Positions 1-10,118 of a DNA stretch of 57,912 nucleotides are shown piece by piece. The notes under the pieces were generated by a model that saw nothing but the letters and a program-made list of their open reading frames with translations, ran no database searches and was not told where the DNA came from. The stretch is from positions 1 through 57,912 of the forward strand of contig JAFTKX010000054.1 of NCBI GenBank assembly GCA_017453045.1, in the 5' to 3' direction. Position numbers and translations under genes: made by a program. Source of the DNA: Clostridia bacterium. GTDB taxonomy: Bacteria; Bacillota; Clostridia; Christensenellales; Borkfalkiaceae. The first letter of the stretch is position 1. Every line of letters starts with the position of its first letter.

Positions 1-103
1 CAAGGCTCGTAAAATAAAATCGGGTGGGATAGACCTTATCGGTCATCCCAGTCGGTTTTGTTTTACAGAAACACCGCATAACGCTGTATATAAGCCTTTA
101 AAA
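1..103. repeat. Structured 125-bp palindromic repeat, copy 1 (left end cut by window)
   Basis: This is the right part of a member of the repeat family described at 104-228. It ends with the family terminus TATATAAGCCTTTAAA. Its arms differ from copy 2 but still pair: GTAAAATAAAAT on the left faces GTTTTGTTTTAC on the right, and the apex is GGGAT-A-GACC/GGTC-ATCCC. The left terminus lies outside the window. Confidence 0.75.
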
Positions 104-228
104 TAAAGGGTTAGATGCGAGTTAGCCAAGGCTCGTGAACTTGAAAAGACTTGGTAGACCTTGTTGGTCACCAAGGTTTTGAAAGTGAAACAGTTAACGC
201 AGGCTAACGAAGTATATAAGCCTTTAAA
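104..228. repeat. Structured 125-bp palindromic repeat, copy 2, abutting the guaB stop
   Basis: Full-length member of the family. The left end reads TAAAGGGTTAGATGCGAG and the right end CGAAGTATATAAGCCTTTAAA-like (inverted repeats TTTAAAGGCTTA). Internal arms pair in order: GTTAGCC with GGCTAAC, ACTT with AAGT, CTTGGT with ACCAAG, and GACC with GGTC around a TTGT loop. The element stops three bases before the guaB stop codon (232-234), so it would lie directly 3' of guaB in the transcript. There is no ORF in it. It could act as a 3'-UTR structure or be a mobile palindrome; function unknown. Confidence 0.8.
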
Positions 229-231
229 AAA

Positions 232-1737
232 CTACTTTACGGTATTAGTCTTCTCACGCTGAATTACGTCGTGAGCGCCACCTTCAACGATACTCGTTGC
301 CGAAACTAAAGTAAGAACTGCTTTTTCTTGAAGTTCGGGAATTGATAACGCGCCACAGTTACACATAGTTGAACGCACTTTTGCAAGCGTCATTGCAACG
401 TTGTCCTTAAGCGAGCCTGCGTAAGGAACGTAAGAGTCTACGCCTTCTTCAAAAGAAAGTTTTTTATCTCCGCCAAGGTCGTATCTTTGCCAGTTTCTTG
501 CTCTTGCAGAGCCTTCGCCCCAATATTCTTTATAGTAAGTTCCGTCTATTGAAACTTTGTTAGACGGGCTTTCGTCAAATCTTGCAAAATATCTTCCGAG
601 CATAACGAAATCTGCTCCCATTGCAAGAGATAAAGTAATGTGATGGTCGTAAACGATACCGCCGTCCGAACAAACGGGAACGTATATACCCGTTTCTTCA
701 AAATATCTATCGCGTTCTGCGCAAACGTCGATAAGCGAAGTTGCTTGTCCGCGACCTATACCCTTTGTTTCACGAGTGATACAAATAGAGCCTCCGCCGA
801 TACCAACTTTAATAAAGTCTGCGCCACATTCTGCTAAAAATCTAAAACCTGCGGCGTCAACTACGTTACCAGCGCCGATTTTAACGCTATCGCCATAATG
901 CTCTCTAACCCAAGCGATAGTGCGTTTTTGCCACTCAGAAAAACCTTCGGACGAGTCGATACAAAGCACGTCTACGCCCGCTTCGATTAAAGCAGGGATT
1001 CTTTCAGCGTAATCTCTCGTATTGATACCTGCGCCAACGACGTAACGCTTTGAAGTATCTAAAAGTTCGTTGGGGTTTTGCTTGTGAGTATCGTAGTCCT
1101 TTCTAAATACGAAACAGCAAAGTTTTTGGTCTTTAGTTACGATAGGAAGGGAGTTTAATTTATGATCCCAAATAATATCGTTGGCTTCTTTTAAAGACGT
1201 GCCTTCGGGAGCGGTAACGAGTTTATCAAACGGAGTCATAAATTCGCTAACCTTTGTCGAAAGGTCCATTCTTGAAACTCTGTAATCTCTACTCGTTACA
1301 ATGCCTACGAGTTTACCGTCCGCCGTGCCGTCTTCGGTAACGGCGATAGTAGAGTGTCCAGTTTGTTCTTTTAAAGCGACTACTTCAGCCAAAGTCGTGT
1401 CGGGACGAACGTTAGAATCGCTCCTTACAAAACCTGCTTTATAAGTCTTTGCTCTTTTTACCATTGCCGCTTGAGATTCGATTGATTGCGAGCCGTAGAT
1501 AAACGCGACTCCGCCTTCGGTTGCAAGCGCAACCGCTAAATTATCATCAGATACTGCTTGCATTATAGCCGAAACCATAGGGATATTCATTTCGATAGAC
1601 GGTTTTTCTCCCTTTTTGTATCTTACGAGCGGAGTTTTTAAACTTACGTTTGCAGGAATACACTCTGCAGAAGAATAACCAGGGATAAGTAAATATTCGT
1701 TAAAAGTATGCGACGGTTCATTGATAAATTTTGCCAT
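232..1737 (-). CDS. guaB: IMP dehydrogenase
   Basis: Oxidises IMP to XMP with NAD+, the committed step to GMP, in the cytoplasm. The 501-residue protein is a TIM barrel interrupted by a CBS-domain pair at about residues 105-220. The catalytic loop [10 protein letters not shown] places the nucleophile at Cys319, and the mobile flap carries Arg418-Tyr419 in NWQRYD. These numbers are the same as in the well-studied Tritrichomonas foetus enzyme, and the N terminus ([14 protein letters not shown]) and the [11 protein letters not shown] stretch also resemble that enzyme rather than the usual bacterial GuaB. An AAAGGAG site supports the ATG. It is the last gene of the purine operon, 78 bp after fhs and followed by a structured repeat. 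Confidence in function is very high. Confidence 0.98.
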   Translation of the reverse strand: MAKFINEPSHTFNEYLLIPGYSSAECIPANVSLKTPLVRYKKGEKPSIEMNIPMVSAIMQAVSDDNLAVALATEGGVAFIYGSQSIESQAAMVKRAKTYKAGFVRSDSNVRPDTTLAEVVALKEQTGHSTIAVTEDGTADGKLVGIVTSRDYRVSRMDLSTKVSEFMTPFDKLVTAPEGTSLKEANDIIWDHKLNSLPIVTKDQKLCCFVFRKDYDTHKQNPNELLDTSKRYVVGAGINTRDYAERIPALIEAGVDVLCIDSSEGFSEWQKRTIAWVREHYGDSVKIGAGNVVDAAGFRFLAECGADFIKVGIGGGSICITRETKGIGRGQATSLIDVCAERDRYFEETGIYVPVCSDGGIVYDHHITLSLAMGADFVMLGRYFARFDESPSNKVSIDGTYYKEYWGEGSARARNWQRYDLGGDKKLSFEEGVDSYVPYAGSLKDNVAMTLAKVRSTMCNCGALSIPELQEKAVLTLVSATSIVEGGAHDVIQREKTNTVK

Positions 1738-1778
1738 TTTTATCTTTCTCCTTTTTAATAGTCTTATTTATGCAAATA

Positions 1779-1806
1779 GACAAGCACCTTTTTTAAGGCG
1801 CTTGTC
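1779..1806 (-). terminator. Hairpin between fhs and guaB, weak or partial terminator
   Basis: GACAAGCGCCTT pairs with AAGGTGCTTGTC (11 of 12 bp) around a four-base loop on the minus strand, just after the fhs stop. The following bases (TATTTGCAT) are not a clean T-run, so it is more likely an attenuating or mRNA-end hairpin than a full terminator. guaB has no clear promoter of its own, so some readthrough is expected. Confidence 0.4.
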
Positions 1807-1815
1807 CATATTTTT

Positions 1816-3489
1816 TTAGAACAAGCCTGAAATCTTACCGCTGGAATCAACGTCGATTTTTTCGGCTGCGGGAACTTTAGGAAGCCCCGGCATTGTCATT
1901 ATATCGCCCGTGAGTACGACGATAAAACCTGCGCCTGCGGAAACCTTTACGTTTCTTACCGTAACGACGAAATCTTCGGGAGCGCCGAGTTTTAACGGAT
2001 CGTCGGAGAAACTGTATTGCGTTTTTGCCATACATACGGGAATTTTATCGTATCCGAGTTCTTTTAAAGTAGCAATTTGTTTTTTAACGGCAGGAGTAAA
2101 GTTTACGCCACTTCCACCGTAAACCTTAGTTACTACGTTTTCAATTTTCTTTTCGATAGTTTCGTCAAGTTCGTAACTGAAAGTAAAGTCGTTGGGTTCT
2201 TCGCAGAGTTTTACAACCGCTTCAGCCATCGCCTTTCCGCCTTCGCCACCGTCAGCCCAAACGGTAGAAAGAACTACGTTTACGCCGAGAGTTTTACATT
2301 TTTCAATAACGAGATTGATTTCCGCATCCGTATCGGTTGGGAATCTGTTAACTGCAACTACGCAAGGAAGTTTGTATACGTTTTTAATGTTGGAAACGTG
2401 ACGAAGAAGGTTTGGAATACCCTTTTCGAGCGCCTCAAGGTTTTCGTTTCCAAGTTCAGTTTTAAGCATACCGCCGTGCATTTTTAACGCTCTTACGGTA
2501 GCGACCATAACTACTGCGTCGGGATTTAAACCTGCGTATCTACACTTGATATCGAGGAACTTTTCAGCGCCTAAATCTGCACCGAAACCTGCTTCGGTAA
2601 TAGCGTAATCGCCAAATTCCATAGCCATTTTGGTTGCAATAACAGAGTTACAACCGTGAGCGATATTTGCGAAAGGTCCGCCGTGAACGAACGCAGGAGT
2701 TCCTTCTAACGTTTGTACGAGGTTTGGCTTTAAGGCGTCTTTAAGAAGCGCAGCCATAGCGCCGACAGCGTTAAGCTGTCCTGCGGTTACAGGCTTTTCG
2801 TCGTAAGTATAACCTACTACGATTCTCGAAAGTCTTGCTTTTAAGTCGTCGATATCGCTTGCCAAACAGAAAACCGCCATAATTTCGGACGCAACGGTAA
2901 TGTCGTATCCGTCTTCTCTTGGAACACCGTTTACTCTACCGCCTAAACCGTCGGTAACGAAACGAAGTTGACGGTCGTTCATATCAACGCATCTTCTCCA
3001 AGTAATTCTTCTCGGGTCTATATTTAATTTATTGCCTTGATAAATATGATTGTCAAGCATTGCCGCTAAAAGATTGTTAGCCGCGCCGATTGCGTGGAAA
3101 TCGCCCGTAAAGTGAAGGTTAATATCTTCCATAGGAACTACTTGCGCGTAACCACCGCCCGCAGCGCCACCTTTAACGCCGAATACAGGGCCTAACGACG
3201 GCTCGCGGAGAGCAACTACGGAATTTTTACCGATTTTTCTAAGACCGTCGGCAAGACCGATAGTCGTAGTGGTTTTACCCTCGCCAGCAGGGGTTGGGGT
3301 TATTGCGGTAACTAAAACGAGTTTACCGTTTTTTCTACCCGTTTTTCCAAGTACGTTGTAGTCGATTTTTGCTTTATATTTTCCGTACGGTTCAAGATAA
3401 TCGTCGTGAATACCTACTACTTTTGCAATTTCGGTAATAGGTTTCATTGGGGTTGCCTGAGCAATTTCAATATCGCTTAAATATGCCAT
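1816..3489 (-). CDS. fhs: Formate--tetrahydrofolate ligase
   Basis: ATP-dependent synthesis of 10-formyl-tetrahydrofolate from formate and THF. It supplies the formyl donor used by PurN and AICAR transformylase in this operon, and is also the entry step of the methyl branch in acetogens. The protein has 557 residues, the normal family length. The nucleotide-binding loop is visible at about residues 64-75 ([13 protein letters not shown]), and the conserved [14 protein letters not shown] segment follows. The ATG is preceded by AGGAGAAAAT. It sits between purL and guaB, so one-carbon supply is co-expressed with purine synthesis. No Fhs-specific riboswitch is seen in the 88 bp upstream, which contain only a direct duplication of AACGAAATTCTAAA. 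Confidence 0.97.
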   Translation of the reverse strand: MAYLSDIEIAQATPMKPITEIAKVVGIHDDYLEPYGKYKAKIDYNVLGKTGRKNGKLVLVTAITPTPAGEGKTTTTIGLADGLRKIGKNSVVALREPSLGPVFGVKGGAAGGGYAQVVPMEDINLHFTGDFHAIGAANNLLAAMLDNHIYQGNKLNIDPRRITWRRCVDMNDRQLRFVTDGLGGRVNGVPREDGYDITVASEIMAVFCLASDIDDLKARLSRIVVGYTYDEKPVTAGQLNAVGAMAALLKDALKPNLVQTLEGTPAFVHGGPFANIAHGCNSVIATKMAMEFGDYAITEAGFGADLGAEKFLDIKCRYAGLNPDAVVMVATVRALKMHGGMLKTELGNENLEALEKGIPNLLRHVSNIKNVYKLPCVVAVNRFPTDTDAEINLVIEKCKTLGVNVVLSTVWADGGEGGKAMAEAVVKLCEEPNDFTFSYELDETIEKKIENVVTKVYGGSGVNFTPAVKKQIATLKELGYDKIPVCMAKTQYSFSDDPLKLGAPEDFVVTVRNVKVSAGAGFIVVLTGDIMTMPGLPKVPAAEKIDVDSSGKISGLF

Positions 3490-3577
3490 TTTATATTTTC
3501 TCCTAAATTTAGAATTTCGTTATGTGCTAGTTTTAGAATTTCGTTAATACTGACTGAAAAGTTTTATCAAGTGAGTA

Positions 3578-3703
3578 TTTAAAGGCTTAGATGCGAGCAA
3601 GACGAGGCGTTTAAGTTTTAGAGGCAGGGAGCGACCTCTTTGGTCGCAGGAATGTCTATAAAACTTAAAGAACAAAGTATTGCGACGCAGACAAGCCTTT
3701 AAA
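3578..3703. repeat. Structured 125-bp palindromic repeat, copy 3, abutting the purL stop
   Basis: Left end TTTAAAGGCTTAGATGCGAG, right end CAAGCCTTTAAA. The internal arms belong to a second subfamily: TTTAAGTTTTA pairs with TAAAACTTAAA, and the apex is GCGACC/GGTCGC. It ends at the base before the purL stop codon (3704-3706). The 15 bases to the left, TTTTATCAAGTGAGT, recur next to copy 10119-10245. No gene is present between fhs and purL. Confidence 0.8.
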
Positions 3704-6700
3704 TCACTTTTTGAAATAATTTACAGCGCTCTCAAACATCTTCATATCATACTCGCCGATAACATTTTTATAAAGATTTCTTCCTATTCTTTCGCTGTGT
3801 CCCATCTTGCCGAAAACTCTACCGTCGGGGGACGTAATACCTTCGATAGCGTAGACGGAATCGTTGGGGTTAAAGCGAATATCAGAAGTTGCGTCGCCGT
3901 CAAAATCAACGTATTGAGTAGCAATTTGACCGTTTGTGGCAAGAAGTCTTACCGTCTTTTCGTCGGCTAAAAATCTTCCTTCGCCGTGAGAGATAGGAAC
4001 TGTGAATACGTCGCCTACGTTAGTTTGCGAAAGCCAAGGCGATTTGTTAGACGCAATTCTTACTCTTACAAGTTTTGACTGGTGACGGGCTATGGTGTTA
4101 TAAGTTAAGGTCGGATTATTTTCGTCTGCGTCGACGATTTTCCCAAACGGCACGAGTCCAAGTTTAACGAGCGCTTGGAAACCGTTACAAATACCCGCCA
4201 TAAGACCGTCTCTTTGACCGAGCAACTTTTCAACTTCTTCTTTTACTTGCGCGTTTCTAAAGAACGCCATAATAAACTTACCAGAACCGTCGGGTTCGTC
4301 GCCACCTGAGAAACCGCCCGGAACGAATACCATTTGCGAAGTAGCAAGTTTTTTGCTAAATTCTTCAACGCTACGCTTAATTCCGTCTTGCGTTAAATTG
4401 TTGACTACGAAAATTTCGGCTTTTGCGCCCGCGTCTTCCATAACCTTTGCCGTATCAAATTCGCAGTTAGTTCCTGGGAATACGGGAATCAATACCGTCG
4501 GACGAGCAACAGCCACTTTTGGAGTAACTCTTTCGGTTGCGCTAAAACTAAAGTTTTCAAGTTTAACTCCGCCTTTTTCTTTTACGGGGAATACGCTTTC
4601 AAGTTTTGCTTCGTAATCTTTAGAAAGTTCACAAAGGGCAACTTTTTCGCCTTTTCTCGAAATATTAGCGTCGTCCGTTACAGTACCTATTCTCTTAATT
4701 CCTAAATCTTCAGTCGCTTCGATTATGAACGCGCCGTAATTGTACCCGAAAATACACTTGTGGCAAACACTATCGTCAAAAGCAAAGCCCAAGCCGTTAC
4801 CCATACACATCTTGAGTACGCCTTCGGCAACTCCACCGTAAGTCGGAGTCCAACAAGATAAAACTTTACCTTCTCTCATCCACTTCGTAAGGCGGTTGAA
4901 ATTTGCAATTACGCTTTCGGCTTTAGGAAGTCCGTTTTCGTCTTTTTCGGGTTTTAAGAGATATACTCCACTTCCCGCTTTTTTGAAATCGTTTGAAATT
5001 ACGTCGTCGGTTTTACCCGTCGTAACGGCAAACGATACGAGAGTTGGCGGAACGTCTAAATCTTCAAAAGAACCGCTCATAGAGTCCTTTCCGCCGATTG
5101 AACCTATGCCGTAATCAAGTTGAGCCTTGAACGCTCCAAGAAGCGCGGAAAGCGGTTTTCCCCATCTTCTTTCGTCTTTATTGGGCTTTTCAAAATATTC
5201 TTGGAAAGTAAGGTAAACGTCCTTAAATTCCGCGCCCGTAGCTATGAGTTTTGCAACCGATTCGACGACTGCGAGATAAGCGCTGTGATAAGGGCTCTTT
5301 TCGGCTATGAACGGGTTATAACCCCAAGACATATACGAACAATCGTCGGTGTGCTTTTTCTCCATTGAGATTTTATGTACCATCGCTTGAATTGGGGTAA
5401 GTTGGTTTTTACCGCCAAAAGGCATAAGTACCGTGCCTGCGCCTATGGTAGAGTCAAACCTTTCTGATAAGCCCCTTGTCGAGCAAATATTAAGGTCGCC
5501 TGCAAGCGATTTATATCCCGAAATAAAATCTTCGGAGATTTCTTTTTGATAATCTTCGGGTTTAGAAAGAGTTATATCAACGTGTTTTTCAGCGCCGTTT
5601 GAATTTAAAAACTCTCTCGAAAGGTCAACTATGGTCTTGCCGTTCCAACGCATTTTAAGTCTTGGTTCTTCGGTAACTTTTGCAACTACCGTCGCTTCCA
5701 AGTTTTCGGATAAGGCAAGTTCCATAAATCTTTCAACGTCTTTAGCCTCAACGACTACCGCCATACGCTCTTGCGATTCGCTGATTGCAAGTTCAGTTCC
5801 GTCCAAACCGTCGTATTTTTTAGGAACGGCGTTAAGGTCGATATCAAGACCGTCGGCAAGTTCGCCAACCGCGACCGATACACCGCCTGCGCCAAAGTCG
5901 TTACATCTTTTAATAAGCCTACTCGCTTCTTCGTTTCTGAAAAGACGTTGAAGTTTTCTTTCTTCGGGGGCGTTACCCTTTTGAACTTCCGCTCCGCAAG
6001 TTTCAAGCGATTCTACGGTGTGCTTTTTAGAAGAACCCGTTGCTCCACCGCAACCGTCTCTACCCGTTCTACCGCCGAGAAGTATTACTATATCTCCGTC
6101 TTCGGGGCGTTCGCGCCTAACGTTTTTGGCTGGAGCGGCTGCGATTACCGCGCCGATTTCCATACGCTTTGCTGCGTAACCGTCGTGATAAAGTTCGTTT
6201 ACCATACCCGTTGCTAAGCCTATTTGGTTACCGTAAGAAGAATAACCTGACGCAGCGGTTTGAACTATTTTTCTTTGCGGAAGTTTGCCCTTTATCGTTT
6301 GGTCGATAGGTTTTAAAGGGTTTGCAGCGCCCGTAACTCTCATTGCGCCGTAAACGTAAGATCTACCCGAAAGCGGATCTCTTATCGCTCCGCCGATACA
6401 AGTAGCCGCGCCACCGAAAGGCTCTATTTCAGTCGGGTGGTTGTGAGTTTCGTTTTTGAAAAGTAAAAGCCAAGGCTCTTTTACCCCGTCTGCTTCAACT
6501 TCAATTTTAACCGTACAAGCGTTGATTTCTTCGGACTCGTCGAGTTTGTCGAGTTTGCCGTGCTTTTTAAGATACTTTACGGCAAGCGTTGCTACGTCCA
6601 TAAGATTTACGGGTTTAGTTCTACCGAGTTCCTTTCTTACAGCCAAATAATTTTGGTAAGTTTTTTCTAATAGTTCGTCTTCAAACTTAACGTTATCGAT

Positions 6701-7390
6701 CGTGGTTAAAAAAGTAGTGTGTCTACAATGATCCGACCAGTAAGTATCTATCATTTTTATTTCGGTAATGGTCGGGTTTCTCTTTTCCGAAATAAAGTAT
6801 CGTTGACAAAAACTAATATCGTCTAAATCCATAGCAAGACCGTTCTTTTTAATAAAGTCGGCAAGCCCTTTTTTGTCTAAATCAATAAAGCCGTCTAAAG
6901 TTGCTACGCTATCCGGAATATCGTAAACGGCAACTAAAGTTTCGGGTTTTTCCAAAGACGCTTCTCTTGCTTCAACGGGGTTTATAACGTATTTTTTAAT
7001 AGCGTCGACTTCCGCGCCCGTAAGTTCTCCGCCTAAAACGTAAACTTTTGCAGAACGGATAATAGGTCTTTCACCAAGCGACGCAATTTGTATACATTGA
7101 GCCGCGCTATCCGCTCTTTGATCAAATTGTCCCGGGAGATATTCAACGGCAAAAACCTTACAATCTTTATAATCGGGGGTTTCGGTTGCAATATCTAATT
7201 GCGGTTCTGAAAAAACGGTGTCTATCGACTTTTTGAATAATTCTTCACTAATGCGCTCTGCGTCGTAACGGTTTAAAATTCTTAAACTTTTAAGACCTTT
7301 TATGCCTACTAAATTTACGAGTTCATTAAGTAAAGAATCGGCTTCGTGCGCAAGCCCTTCCTTTTTTTCAACGAAAATTCTATATACCAT
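3704..7390 (-). CDS. purL: Phosphoribosylformylglycinamidine synthase, single-chain form
   Basis: Converts FGAR, ATP and glutamine to FGAM (step 4 of purine synthesis). The 1228-residue chain carries PurS-like, synthetase and glutaminase parts in one polypeptide. The C-terminal amidotransferase shows PVFPGTNCEFD, PGGFSGGDEPDGSG, the nucleophile in GICNGFQA and the His-Glu pair in SHGEGRF. The central AIR-synthetase-like halves show ETHNHPTEIEPFGGAATCIG. Its ATG overlaps the purD stop by one base (TAATG), implying translational coupling. Many Bacillota use split PurL/PurQ/PurS, so the fused form is a lineage marker. It is followed directly by a structured repeat. Confidence 0.97.
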   Translation of the reverse strand: MVYRIFVEKKEGLAHEADSLLNELVNLVGIKGLKSLRILNRYDAERISEELFKKSIDTVFSEPQLDIATETPDYKDCKVFAVEYLPGQFDQRADSAAQCIQIASLGERPIIRSAKVYVLGGELTGAEVDAIKKYVINPVEAREASLEKPETLVAVYDIPDSVATLDGFIDLDKKGLADFIKKNGLAMDLDDISFCQRYFISEKRNPTITEIKMIDTYWSDHCRHTTFLTTIDNVKFEDELLEKTYQNYLAVRKELGRTKPVNLMDVATLAVKYLKKHGKLDKLDESEEINACTVKIEVEADGVKEPWLLLFKNETHNHPTEIEPFGGAATCIGGAIRDPLSGRSYVYGAMRVTGAANPLKPIDQTIKGKLPQRKIVQTAASGYSSYGNQIGLATGMVNELYHDGYAAKRMEIGAVIAAAPAKNVRRERPEDGDIVILLGGRTGRDGCGGATGSSKKHTVESLETCGAEVQKGNAPEERKLQRLFRNEEASRLIKRCNDFGAGGVSVAVGELADGLDIDLNAVPKKYDGLDGTELAISESQERMAVVVEAKDVERFMELALSENLEATVVAKVTEEPRLKMRWNGKTIVDLSREFLNSNGAEKHVDITLSKPEDYQKEISEDFISGYKSLAGDLNICSTRGLSERFDSTIGAGTVLMPFGGKNQLTPIQAMVHKISMEKKHTDDCSYMSWGYNPFIAEKSPYHSAYLAVVESVAKLIATGAEFKDVYLTFQEYFEKPNKDERRWGKPLSALLGAFKAQLDYGIGSIGGKDSMSGSFEDLDVPPTLVSFAVTTGKTDDVISNDFKKAGSGVYLLKPEKDENGLPKAESVIANFNRLTKWMREGKVLSCWTPTYGGVAEGVLKMCMGNGLGFAFDDSVCHKCIFGYNYGAFIIEATEDLGIKRIGTVTDDANISRKGEKVALCELSKDYEAKLESVFPVKEKGGVKLENFSFSATERVTPKVAVARPTVLIPVFPGTNCEFDTAKVMEDAGAKAEIFVVNNLTQDGIKRSVEEFSKKLATSQMVFVPGGFSGGDEPDGSGKFIMAFFRNAQVKEEVEKLLGQRDGLMAGICNGFQALVKLGLVPFGKIVDADENNPTLTYNTIARHQSKLVRVRIASNKSPWLSQTNVGDVFTVPISHGEGRFLADEKTVRLLATNGQIATQYVDFDGDATSDIRFNPNDSVYAIEGITSPDGRVFGKMGHSERIGRNLYKNVIGEYDMKMFESAVNYFKK

Positions 7391-8664
7391 TATTTGTCCT
7401 CCGTTAAGGCTTTAAGCGCCCTTTGACCTATATCTTTGCGATAATAAGCGTTGTCAAAAGAAATTTTTTCAACCTTTTCATACGCAGTTTTGATTGCGGT
7501 TTTTAAATCGTCTTCAACCGCGGTAACGCCAAGCACTCTACCGCCGTTCGTTACAAGTTTGTCGCCCTTTTTAGCAGCGCCCGCAACGTATACCGAACTT
7601 AACGTTTGGCTTGGAATATTTATTTCGTAGCCCTTGCCGTAAGAAGACGGATAACCGTTAGACGCCATAATTACGCAACAAGCGCTTTTATTACTAAATT
7701 TTACTTCTACTTCACAAAGCCTTTCGTTTGTAACCGCTTGCATTACGGTTAAAAGGTCGCTTTCAAGTAGAGGGAGAACGACTTGCGTTTCGGGATCGCC
7801 AAAACGACAGTTATACTCTATAACTTTAGGTCCGTTTTCGGTAATCATAAGCCCGAAATATAAACAACCTTTAAACGTTCTACCTTCTTTTTTCATTGCG
7901 TTAACGGTAGGAAGAAAAATCTTTTCCATACAAACCGACGCAATATCTTCGGTATAATACGGGTTTGGGGCAACCGTACCCATACCGCCCGTGTTTAAAC
8001 CTTCGTCGCCGTCTTTTGCTCTTTTGTGGTCCATTGAAGAAACCATAGGAACGACGGTTTTTCCGTCGGTAAAAGCCAAGACTGAAACTTCAGGTCCTAC
8101 TAAAAACTCCTCTATAACGACGTTATCGCCACTTGCGCCGAAAACTTTGTCGCTCATCATAGATTTGACGGCGTCTACCGCTTCGTCGTAATTTTTTGCG
8201 ATAATAACGCCCTTTCCAAGCGCTAAACCGTCGGCTTTGATAACGATAGGGAATTTTTGAGTTTTTAAATAATCTATTGCTTTTTCTTCGTCGTTAAAAA
8301 TCTCGTAAGTAGCGGTTGGAATACCATACTTTTTCATAAGATCTTTTGAAAACGCTTTACTGCCTTCAATAATTGCGGCAGCCTTGCTCGGTCCAAAACA
8401 CGGAATACCCTTTTCGTTTAACGCGTCTACCGCGCCGAGCACTAACGGATCGTCGGGGGTTACGACTGCGTAATCTATTTCGTTTTGAACTGCAAATTCT
8501 ACTATTTTTTGAATATCTTTCGCGCCGATATCAACGCATTCGGCGTCGGCAGAAATACCCCCGTTTCCCGGAAGGGCGTAAATTTTTTCTACCTGTTCGT
8601 TCTTTTTTAAGGCTTTTATGACGGCGTGTTCTCTACCGCCTCCGCCAATAACGAGTAATTTCAA
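7390..8664 (-). CDS. purD: Phosphoribosylamine--glycine ligase (GAR synthetase)
   Basis: ATP-grasp enzyme joining glycine to phosphoribosylamine (step 2). It has 424 residues, the standard length. The N-terminal Rossmann part begins MKLLVIGGGGREHAVIKAL. The ATP-grasp core has PIVIKADGLALGKGVI and the metal-binding EYNCRFGDPETQ. The start is backed by AAAGGAGAAC. The gene lies 12 bp after glyA, whose reaction links serine and glycine pools; glycine is the PurD substrate. Its stop overlaps the purL start by one base. Confidence 0.97.
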   Translation of the reverse strand: MKLLVIGGGGREHAVIKALKKNEQVEKIYALPGNGGISADAECVDIGAKDIQKIVEFAVQNEIDYAVVTPDDPLVLGAVDALNEKGIPCFGPSKAAAIIEGSKAFSKDLMKKYGIPTATYEIFNDEEKAIDYLKTQKFPIVIKADGLALGKGVIIAKNYDEAVDAVKSMMSDKVFGASGDNVVIEEFLVGPEVSVLAFTDGKTVVPMVSSMDHKRAKDGDEGLNTGGMGTVAPNPYYTEDIASVCMEKIFLPTVNAMKKEGRTFKGCLYFGLMITENGPKVIEYNCRFGDPETQVVLPLLESDLLTVMQAVTNERLCEVEVKFSNKSACCVIMASNGYPSSYGKGYEINIPSQTLSSVYVAGAAKKGDKLVTNGGRVLGVTAVEDDLKTAIKTAYEKVEKISFDNAYYRKDIGQRALKALTEDK

Positions 8665-8676
8665 AACAGTTCTCCT

Positions 8677-9915
8677 TTAAGCGTAAATGGGAAATTTTGC
8701 GCAAAGCGCCGAAACTTCTTCTAAAACTTGTTCTTTGTTTCCCTCAAAATCAACGGCAATTAACTTAAGCCATTTTGCAATGAGTTTCATTTCTTCTTCT
8801 TTAAAGCCCCTTGAAGTAATCGCAGGAGTTCCAAGCCTTATACCGCTTGTAACGAAAGGCGATTGCGGGTCGTTTGGAATAGTGTTTTTATTAGCGGTAA
8901 TATGTACTTCGTCAAGACGCTTTTCAAAATCTTTGCCCGTAACGTTAAAGTTGCGAAGGTCAACGAGCATAAGGTGGTTGTCCGTTCCGCCCGATACAAT
9001 TCTAAAACCTTCTTCTTTCATAGCGTTACATAACGCTTGAGCGTTTTTAACAATTTGCTTTTGATAGTCCTTAAACTCGTCGGTAAGCGCTTCGCCAAAC
9101 GCAACTGCTTTTGCAGCGATAATATGCATTAAAGGTCCGCCTTGAGTGCCGGGAAAAACGGCTTTGTCTATTTGTTTTGCAAACTTTTCTTTGCAAAGGA
9201 TAAGACCGCCCCTTGGACCTCTTAAAGTCTTATGCGTAGTCGTGGTTACAACGTCGGCGTAAGGTACGGGACTTGGATGAAGACCTGCAGCGACAAGCCC
9301 TGCAATGTGAGCCATATCGACCATATAGTAAGCGCCAACTTCGTCGGCAATTTCTCTAATTTTAGCAAAGTCGATAGTCCTTGAATAAGCGCTTGCGCCC
9401 GCGATAATAAGTTTAGGTTTATTTTCAAGGGCAACCTTTCTCATTTCTTCGTAGTCTAAAACTTCGCTTTCGGGGTTTACTTCGTAGGGAACGATATTGA
9501 AATATTTACCCGAAATATTTACGGGCGAGCCGTGAGTTAAATGTCCGCCGTGAGCAAGACTTAAGCCCATAATAGTATCGCCCGGGTTTAAAAATGCAAA
9601 GCAAACGGCAAGGTTTGCGCTTGCGCCCGAGTGGGGTTGAACGTTTGCGTGTTCCGCGCCGAAAAGTTTTTTAGCCCTTTCTCTTGCGATATTTTCAACA
9701 ACGTCGACGCATTGACATCCGCCGTAATATCTGTGCGCAGGAAAACCTTCGGCATACTTGTTGGTAAGTACCGTTCCCGCAGCCAAAAGCACCCCTTTTG
9801 AAACTATATTTTCGGACGCTATAAGTTCGATATTATCTTGTTGTCTTTTAAGTTCAGCCATGCAGGCTTCGTGGACTTCTTTATCAAAGCATTCAAGTTC
9901 TTCAAAAAAGTTCAT
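8677..9915 (-). CDS. glyA: Serine hydroxymethyltransferase
   Basis: PLP enzyme interconverting serine plus THF with glycine plus 5,10-methylene-THF. It feeds glycine to PurD and one-carbon units to folate. The 412-residue length is typical. The PLP-lysine motif is [14 protein letters not shown], with the nearby SAYSRTIDF and [11 protein letters not shown] segments. A GGGAGAA site precedes the ATG. Its presence in a purine operon with fhs shows a coordinated purine/one-carbon unit. The region upstream is repeat-rich and lacks a convincing promoter, so transcription probably comes through from purE. Confidence 0.98.
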   Translation of the reverse strand: MNFFEELECFDKEVHEACMAELKRQQDNIELIASENIVSKGVLLAAGTVLTNKYAEGFPAHRYYGGCQCVDVVENIARERAKKLFGAEHANVQPHSGASANLAVCFAFLNPGDTIMGLSLAHGGHLTHGSPVNISGKYFNIVPYEVNPESEVLDYEEMRKVALENKPKLIIAGASAYSRTIDFAKIREIADEVGAYYMVDMAHIAGLVAAGLHPSPVPYADVVTTTTHKTLRGPRGGLILCKEKFAKQIDKAVFPGTQGGPLMHIIAAKAVAFGEALTDEFKDYQKQIVKNAQALCNAMKEEGFRIVSGGTDNHLMLVDLRNFNVTGKDFEKRLDEVHITANKNTIPNDPQSPFVTSGIRLGTPAITSRGFKEEEMKLIAKWLKLIAVDFEGNKEQVLEEVSALCAKFPIYA

Positions 9916-9976
9916 TTTAATTCTCCCGTAAATTATGAGATTTTTATTTCATTTTCCCTTGTTGATTATCTATATT

Positions 9977-10118
9977 TGGCAACGTGACGTTGCATCCGCC
10001 TTTTCAAGTGCTTTTAAAGGATTAGCAACAAGGTAGGCGAGGCTCGTTAAACAACAAACCTTAAGAAGTGTTTTTTTAGAGTGTAGTTGCAAGCAAGTCG
10101 ATTTTATCAAGTGAGTAA
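9977..10118. repeat. Degenerate member of the structured repeat family plus conserved flank
   Basis: The region between glyA and the next repeat has no ORF. It contains GGCAACGTGACGTTGCATCC, whose core recurs at 26760-26780 as the apex of another copy. It then has a left-end-like TTTTAAAGGATTAGCAAC with a matching GTTGC near 10086, but no right terminus. It ends with TTTTATCAAGTGAGTAA, a flank also present beside copy 3578-3703. I read it as a decayed copy. Confidence 0.5.

Noticed and set aside
104-228. Integron attC sites (structure conserved, GTTAGCC/GGCTAAC ends)
   Set aside because: The GTTRRRY/RYYYAAC core is not met in most copies, other copies have GCACACC/GGTGTGC there, and there is no integrase or cassette pattern.
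3490-3577. THF riboswitch upstream of fhs
   Set aside because: The leader only has a duplicated AACGAAATTCTAAA; no THF-aptamer helices or conserved bases were found.
5771-6217. 148-residue ORF on the plus strand
   Set aside because: It lies wholly inside purL on the opposite strand and is a reading-frame shadow.
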